Made by a program: the position numbers and the translations under genes
DNA from: Nocardia pseudobrasiliensis NBRC 108224
GTDB taxonomy: Bacteria > Actinomycetota > Actinomycetes > Mycobacteriales > Mycobacteriaceae
Assembly: GCF_001613105.1 (NCBI RefSeq)
Contig: NZ_BDBS01000022.1
Span: 124,001-188,000, forward strand
Direction of reading: 5' to 3'
Length of the DNA: 64,000 nt
Shown here: piece by piece, positions 59,967 to 64,000 of the stretch
Layout of the letters: each line of letters starts with the position of its first letter
Position numbering within the stretch: the stretch's first letter is position 1
Notes under the pieces: model-generated
Database searches by the model: none
Told to the model about the DNA's origin: nothing
Seen by the model: the letters and a program-made list of their open reading frames with translations, nothing else

Positions 59967-61127
59967 TCACTCGGTGGGTGGGATGGCGCCCAGTGCCGCC
60001 CACGCCGCGTCGTCCATCCACGGCGGGATACCGACCTCGCCGTTGACGCCCTTCTCCACGAAGGCGATATTGCGATAGGCCCGCACTCCCACCACGTCTC
60101 GCTGGGTCACCGTCGGGACGCCACCGGGGGTGTGCTCGTGGTGGTGCAGGTCGTCCACCAGCCGCTTGATCAGGCCGATGGAGGTGTCCGGGCCCGCCGA
60201 CGGGCCGTCGGTGCCGCCCATGCGGGGGATGTAGGCGGTCTGCATATCCTCGATGACATAGAGCCCGCCCGGCTTCACATGCGGGAACAGCGCGTCGAAA
60301 GAGATACGCACATGCCGGTTCTCGTGGCTGCCGTCGTCGATGACGATGTCGAAAGGGCCGTATTCCCGCGCGAGCGCGGTCAGCGCCTCCGGATCGCCCT
60401 GATCGCAGACCAGCGCGGTCTGGCGGGGTTCGTTCAGCGCGGACTTGTCGAACAGATCGATGCCGAACACCTGGCCGCGGTGGAAGTATCGCTTCCACAT
60501 CCGCAGCGAGCCGCCGCCCAGATCGCCGTCGAAACCGCCGATGCCGATCTCCAGGATGCGCACCGGCTCGTCCCGGAACGGGGCGAACTCTCGCTCGTAA
60601 TGCCCGGTGTACCAGTGGAAGCTGGCCCACTTGTCCGAGCCCGACGACGAGCACAGCGCGCCCAGATCGTCGCGCGGGATGGTCAATCCGTTCATCAGCG
60701 CGCCCGAGGCGAGGCTGGTGGAGACGACCAGGCCGGGCAGGCGGGACAGATCGTCGGGGCGGGCGGGCAGGAAGACGTCGCTGAAATCCCCGGTGCGGCG
60801 CTGGCCGGGCCGGCCGTAGAGCCGACGGATCAGATGTGTCAGCGACATGCCCAGCTCACGGCAGATCTCTTGCGGCGCTTGGTCATCCGACCTCGTGATG
60901 CGCCGGCCGCCGACGCAGTGCAACACCACGCGGCGGGTCTCGGCCTCATGGGTGATATCGAGTGCGATGTGCACCGGCTCCGGGTTGGTCGGCACCGAGG
61001 CGCGAAACAGCGCCTCCTCGATCAGCGCGGTGAGCACCGCGTCCACGCCCTCGTCCTTGATCAAGGAGGAGATATCCGCGTCCGATGCCGTGCCCGCGCG
61101 CAGCAGACGATCCAGAAGCGTGCTCAA
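59967..61127 (-). CDS. Deoxysugar O-methyltransferase (MycE/TylE-like)
   Basis: 386 residues. The N-terminal ~150 residues are an extra domain (ISSLIKDEGVDAVLTALIEEALFRASVP). The C-terminal Mg-dependent methyltransferase has LCSSSGSDKWASFHWYTGHYEREFAP, SAM site RILEIGIGGFDGDLGGGSLRMW, and the metal/catalytic IVIDDGSHENRHVRISF. This two-domain layout is that of MycE, which methylates the 2''-OH of 6-deoxyallose in mycinamicin. It implies a second sugar that keeps its C2 hydroxyl, such as rhamnose. It overlaps the next gene by 4 bp. Confidence 0.88.
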   Translation of the reverse strand: MSTLLDRLLRAGTASDADISSLIKDEGVDAVLTALIEEALFRASVPTNPEPVHIALDITHEAETRRVVLHCVGGRRITRSDDQAPQEICRELGMSLTHLIRRLYGRPGQRRTGDFSDVFLPARPDDLSRLPGLVVSTSLASGALMNGLTIPRDDLGALCSSSGSDKWASFHWYTGHYEREFAPFRDEPVRILEIGIGGFDGDLGGGSLRMWKRYFHRGQVFGIDLFDKSALNEPRQTALVCDQGDPEALTALAREYGPFDIVIDDGSHENRHVRISFDALFPHVKPGGLYVIEDMQTAYIPRMGGTDGPSAGPDTSIGLIKRLVDDLHHHEHTPGGVPTVTQRDVVGVRAYRNIAFVEKGVNGEVGIPPWMDDAAWAALGAIPPTE

Positions 61128-61441
61128 GACCGCTCCGCCTCCGGCTGCTTGTTCCAGATCGCCAGCTGATCGAAGGCGCCGGGGCTGGCCAGCGGGATCA
61201 CCTCGAATTTCAGGTGCGGGCTGACCGGATTGTCGTAGAGCACCCGCAGCAGCTCCTCGTGCGAGGCCACATCGTAGATATTGAGCCCGCCGGATGCGCC
61301 GACCCGGATCCAGCTGTGCCGAATGATGCCCTTCTCCACCAGGTTTCGCGTATAGGCGAAGCCCTCGCCGAGACGCTCGCGGAACTCCTTGGCCTCCCCC
61401 GGGGCCGGGGCCTGTGTGGCCAGCACGGCGAACAACGCCAT
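61124..61441 (-). CDS. Small muconolactone-isomerase/ABM-like protein
   Basis: 105 residues, ferredoxin-like: MALFAVLATQAPAPGEAKEFRERL, VEKGIIRHSWIRVGASGGLNIYDV, ASHEELLRVLYDNPVSPHLKFEVIPLA. This resembles muconolactone isomerase-type or YciI-like dimers found as cyclases or oxygenases in aromatic pathways. It lies between the second glycosyltransferase and the sugar O-methyltransferase genes. The reaction is unknown. Confidence 0.75.
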   Translation of the reverse strand: MALFAVLATQAPAPGEAKEFRERLGEGFAYTRNLVEKGIIRHSWIRVGASGGLNIYDVASHEELLRVLYDNPVSPHLKFEVIPLASPGAFDQLAIWNKQPEAERS

Positions 61442-61464
61442 GATCACTCCTTCGGTTCGATGTA

Positions 61465-62727
61465 CTAATGCGTCAGCTGGGCGCTGTAGCGCGCGGCGGC
61501 GTCGACCAGGGTGTGCACGACCTCGCCGGGGCTGGGCTCGGCGAGCATCCGATCGCGCAGGGCCTGCGCCCCGGCGCGGAACGCGGGATCGTCGAGTAGT
61601 CGCACCACGCCCGACCGCAATCGGCTTCCGGTCAGCTCGTGCGGCGGAAGGTACAAACCCGCACCGAGTTCGCTGAGCCGTTCGGCGCGGTAGACGTTGT
61701 CCCACATGCCCGCGACCACCAACTGCGGGACGCCGTAAACCGCTGCGGTGGACCAGGTTCCCGCACCGCCGTGATGGACGATGGCCGCGCAGGTGGGCAT
61801 CAGGGCGTGCAGCGGCACGAAGTCGACCACCCGGGTGTTGCCGGGGACCGGGCCGACCTCCGCCGCCTGGGTCTCGCTGAGCGTGGCCACGATCTCCACG
61901 TCCAGATCCGCCACCGCGTCGAACAGTTCGCGCGGGGAAATCAGGTTGGGGTAGGCCATATCCCGCGAGGTGATGCCCAGGGTCAGGCAGATCCGGGGCC
62001 GAGCCGGCGTCTCCCGCAGCCAATCGGGCACCTCGGATACGCCGTTGTAGGGCACGTACCGCATGGGCACCGATTCGTTCTCGCTGGGCAGCCGAATGCC
62101 CTCGGGCATCTGATCGATACTGAAATCCCCTGTGACGACCCGCTCGTCATAGTCGAGGCCGTGCCGGGCCAGGGTCCAGGTCAGCCATTCCTCGAGGGCG
62201 TCGTCGCGCAATTCGGGCGGCAGCGCGTCGTTGTCGGCGCGATAACCTTTGCGCGACAGCCCGAAAAGATCCGGCCCCCACAGCAATCGGGCTCCGGCGG
62301 TACCGCAGGCGCGCGCGGCGACCCCGCCCGCGAAGGAGAACGGTTCCCAGATCACCAGATCCGGCCGCCACCAGCGGGCGTAGGCGACCAGTTCGTCCAC
62401 CATGGAGTCGTTATTGGCCTGGGCGTAGAAGGTGGCGGTGAGCAGGGAGTTGGCGGCCTTGCGATCGCGCGGGCCGCCGAGCCGACCGGTGAAGTCGATA
62501 TCGCGATAGAAGCCGGTGAGCTCGGCTCCCAGATCGCGCACAATCTCGTGGTGGGTGTGATCGGTCCCGACCGGCACCGCGGTCAGCCCGGCCTGGGTGA
62601 TCGCCCGGGTGAGCGCGGGCTGGCTGGCGAAGCGCACCTCGTGCCCGGCCGCGCGCAGCGCCCACGCCAGCGGCACGGTTCCGTTGAAATGCGCTTCTAC
62701 CGCAAGGGATGTCATGAGTACGCGCAT
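61465..62727 (-). CDS. Second activator-dependent glycosyltransferase
   Basis: 420 residues of the DesVII/EryCIII/AknS group: MTSLAVEAHFNGTVPLAWALRAAGHEVRFASQP at the N-terminus, MRYVPYNGVSEVPDWL in the middle, and the GT signature FVPLHALMPTCAAIVHHGGAGTWSTAAVYGVPQL. It follows its own P450-like activator gene by 16 bp. The pair is diverged from that at 44541-46789, so two different sugars or two attachment positions are expected. Confidence 0.93.
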   Translation of the reverse strand: MRVLMTSLAVEAHFNGTVPLAWALRAAGHEVRFASQPALTRAITQAGLTAVPVGTDHTHHEIVRDLGAELTGFYRDIDFTGRLGGPRDRKAANSLLTATFYAQANNDSMVDELVAYARWWRPDLVIWEPFSFAGGVAARACGTAGARLLWGPDLFGLSRKGYRADNDALPPELRDDALEEWLTWTLARHGLDYDERVVTGDFSIDQMPEGIRLPSENESVPMRYVPYNGVSEVPDWLRETPARPRICLTLGITSRDMAYPNLISPRELFDAVADLDVEIVATLSETQAAEVGPVPGNTRVVDFVPLHALMPTCAAIVHHGGAGTWSTAAVYGVPQLVVAGMWDNVYRAERLSELGAGLYLPPHELTGSRLRSGVVRLLDDPAFRAGAQALRDRMLAEPSPGEVVHTLVDAAARYSAQLTH

Positions 62728-62743
62728 TGCGGGCGGCTCCTCG

Positions 62744-63751
62744 TCAGTGGGTCGTCAGGGAATTCGAGGCGGCGACCGGCAGCCGGATCAGCGCACCCGT
62801 CACCGGTGCGCGCAGTCGTCGCACCGGCGCGCCGTCCAGGCGCAGCCGGGGAAATCGGGCCGCCGCGGCGGCCAGGGCGGTCGCCGCCGCGCCGCGGACG
62901 AACTCGGCGATCCGGGGCACGCCGCGCAACCCGGATCCGGCCGCGCCGATATGCACCACGACCTCCTCGCCCGCCGCGATGGGTTGCGTACCGAGTCGCA
63001 GATCCTCGCGAACGATCCTGCGGTCCAACCGCATCGGTGGATGCTGCGCGAGCACGGCATCGAGAATCGCGCCGACCGATCCGGGATCGGCGGCCAGCGC
63101 TTGCCAGCGGGCGGAATCGACGAGCAGTCCGTGCGCCGCCTCGGCGGCCAGCGTCGCCGCGAGTTCGACACCCGAAATCGACAGCGGCACGGCGCTTTCC
63201 GGTACGAGCGTGCGCAGACCGGCGCAGGCGAGCATGATCGCGCGGGCGTCCGCCAGCCGGGGCGCACAGAGCGCCGCGTCCACCGCCGGTCCGGCGGCGA
63301 CGGCATATCCGGTGTAGGCGGCCAGATCCGAGCGCGGCACGCTCAGCACTTCCGCCGCCAGCCCGGCCACCGCGGGGCGCAGTGCGTCGCGCACCAGATC
63401 GAACCCGGTGTCGAGCCCGTCGAACGCGACCGGACCGGCGGCGGGCGGTGCGGTCCAATCCGTCTCGGGGAACGGGTTCACTTGTGCCAGAACATGTTCC
63501 GCGGGCAGTTCGGTTCCGAAGCGGGGATCGGTGAGAACCTGCCGGGCGAGTTCCGAATCGCTGACCACCCAGGCCCCGGGTCGGCTGCGGTACAGCGGCC
63601 CCCGCTCCCTGATCCGGGCGGTGAGTTCCGCGGTGTCCTCGTCCTCGGCGCGCAGCAGCACGGCATAGGGATCGCCCCCGTGCGCGAACAGGAACTGCAT
63701 TCCGCGCTCGGTCAGCAACCGCCGGCCCAGATCCGTGTCGGTCGTGGTCAC
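62744..63751 (-). CDS. Second P450-like glycosyltransferase activator
   Basis: 335 residues, GTG 63751 (GAGG upstream). It has P450-like remnants: GPLYRSRPGAWVVSDSELARQVLTDPRFG at the N-terminus, and HPPMRLDRRIVREDLRLGTQPIAAGEEVVVHIGAAG towards the end. After the K-helix region no FGxGxHxCxG loop appears, so no heme thiolate is possible. This N-terminus is better conserved than in the activator at 45827. It should form a complex with the adjacent glycosyltransferase. Confidence 0.88.
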   Translation of the reverse strand: MTTTDTDLGRRLLTERGMQFLFAHGGDPYAVLLRAEDEDTAELTARIRERGPLYRSRPGAWVVSDSELARQVLTDPRFGTELPAEHVLAQVNPFPETDWTAPPAAGPVAFDGLDTGFDLVRDALRPAVAGLAAEVLSVPRSDLAAYTGYAVAAGPAVDAALCAPRLADARAIMLACAGLRTLVPESAVPLSISGVELAATLAAEAAHGLLVDSARWQALAADPGSVGAILDAVLAQHPPMRLDRRIVREDLRLGTQPIAAGEEVVVHIGAAGSGLRGVPRIAEFVRGAAATALAAAAARFPRLRLDGAPVRRLRAPVTGALIRLPVAASNSLTTH

Positions 63752-63843
63752 GGCGCGAGCCTCATCTGTTTCATGCTGCTTCCTTCTGAAATCGCTTGCA
63801 CCAACCGTGCTCCGAGCGCCTCGCACGCGGCTCGAATCTGGAC

Positions 63844-64000
63844 TCACAACAGGCTCAAACCGCCGTCGACGACCACGACCGAGCCGGTGGCGAATTCGGC
63901 CTCGGGCGCGGTGAGCTGCCGCGCCCACCAGGCGAGTTCCTCGGGCTGCCCGACACGACCGGCGGGCGTGCGGCCCGCGATATCGGCGAGGAAGGCGCTG
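63844..64000 (-). CDS. Short-chain dehydrogenase, C-terminal part (cut by window edge)
   Basis: The last ~51 residues are visible: FLADIAGRTPAGRVGQPEELAWWARQLTAPEAEFATGSVVVVDGGLSLL. The G-R-x-G-x-P-E-E-x-A and GxxxVVDGG motifs are the standard SDR C-terminus. It is in the same direction as the glycosylation/tailoring genes and may be a ketoreductase of the pathway. The catalytic part lies outside the window. Confidence 0.85.
   Translation of the reverse strand, partial: SAFLADIAGRTPAGRVGQPEELAWWARQLTAPEAEFATGSVVVVDGGLSLL

Overview
The window comes from a high-GC actinobacterium, most plausibly Nocardia or a close relative in the Mycobacteriales. The pointers are an mce-family gene, a YkuD lipoprotein transpeptidase, a SigA/SigB-type sigma factor, an epoxide hydrolase with a CGNR regulator, a DUF574-type methyltransferase and AfsR/SARP regulators. 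The genus is inferred from gene content only.

Layout. (1) 1-1.7 kb, minus strand: an MFS exporter (cut by the window edge), a JmjC/cupin-like oxygenase and, upstream of them, a 32-codon peptide gene with a strong ribosome binding site. Together they look like a very small RiPP-type operon. (2) 2.0-8.7 kb: a ROK regulator, a sugar ABC importer without its ATPase, a GH4 6-phospho-glycosidase and a BadF-type sugar kinase, joined by stop/start overlaps. (3) 8.9-18.3 kb: an L,D-transpeptidase, tRNA-Lys(CTT), then a decay zone. The zone holds a frameshifted integrase beside the tRNA, a frameshifted polyprenyl synthase, MarR and TetR remnants and a solitary MCE gene. Intact MerR, TetR/monooxygenase and sigma-factor units lie between them. 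(4) 18.3-26.8 kb: a GntR-controlled aromatic-catabolism-like operon (amidohydrolase scar, FAH hydrolase, extradiol-type dioxygenase, SRPBCC protein), an MFS/TetR pair, a methyltransferase, and an epoxide hydrolase with a CGNR regulator.

(5) 26.9 kb to the right edge: a glycosylated type II polyketide cluster that runs off the window. Scaffold genes are KS-alpha, KS-beta/CLF with Gln in place of the active-site Cys, an ActIII-like ketoreductase and a didomain aromatase/cyclase. Tailoring candidates are ABM-like proteins, a SnoaL-like protein, an NmrA reductase, methyltransferases, a P450, a Rieske oxygenase, a berberine-bridge-type FAD oxidase and a membrane acyltransferase. Sugar genes are RmlA, RmlC, a 2,3-dehydratase, a 5-epimerase, a 3-aminotransferase, a C-methyltransferase, a 4-ketoreductase and an N,N-dimethyltransferase, which is the EvaA-E vancosamine set plus N-methylation. 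A MycE-like sugar O-methyltransferase suggests a second, rhamnose-type sugar. Two glycosyltransferases are each paired with a heme-less P450-like activator. Two SARP regulators probably switch the cluster on.

Expected product (inference): an anthracycline- or angucycline-like aromatic polyketide carrying an N,N-dimethyl, C-methyl branched aminosugar and possibly an O-methylated deoxysugar. No ACP, dTDP-glucose 4,6-dehydratase or dedicated exporter was seen, so essential parts probably lie beyond 64 kb. Oddities include an RdmC-like hydrolase whose nucleophilic Ser has become Ala, a GH78 rhamnosidase inside the cluster, and two genes (metK, amidohydrolase) reduced to their ends by internal deletion.
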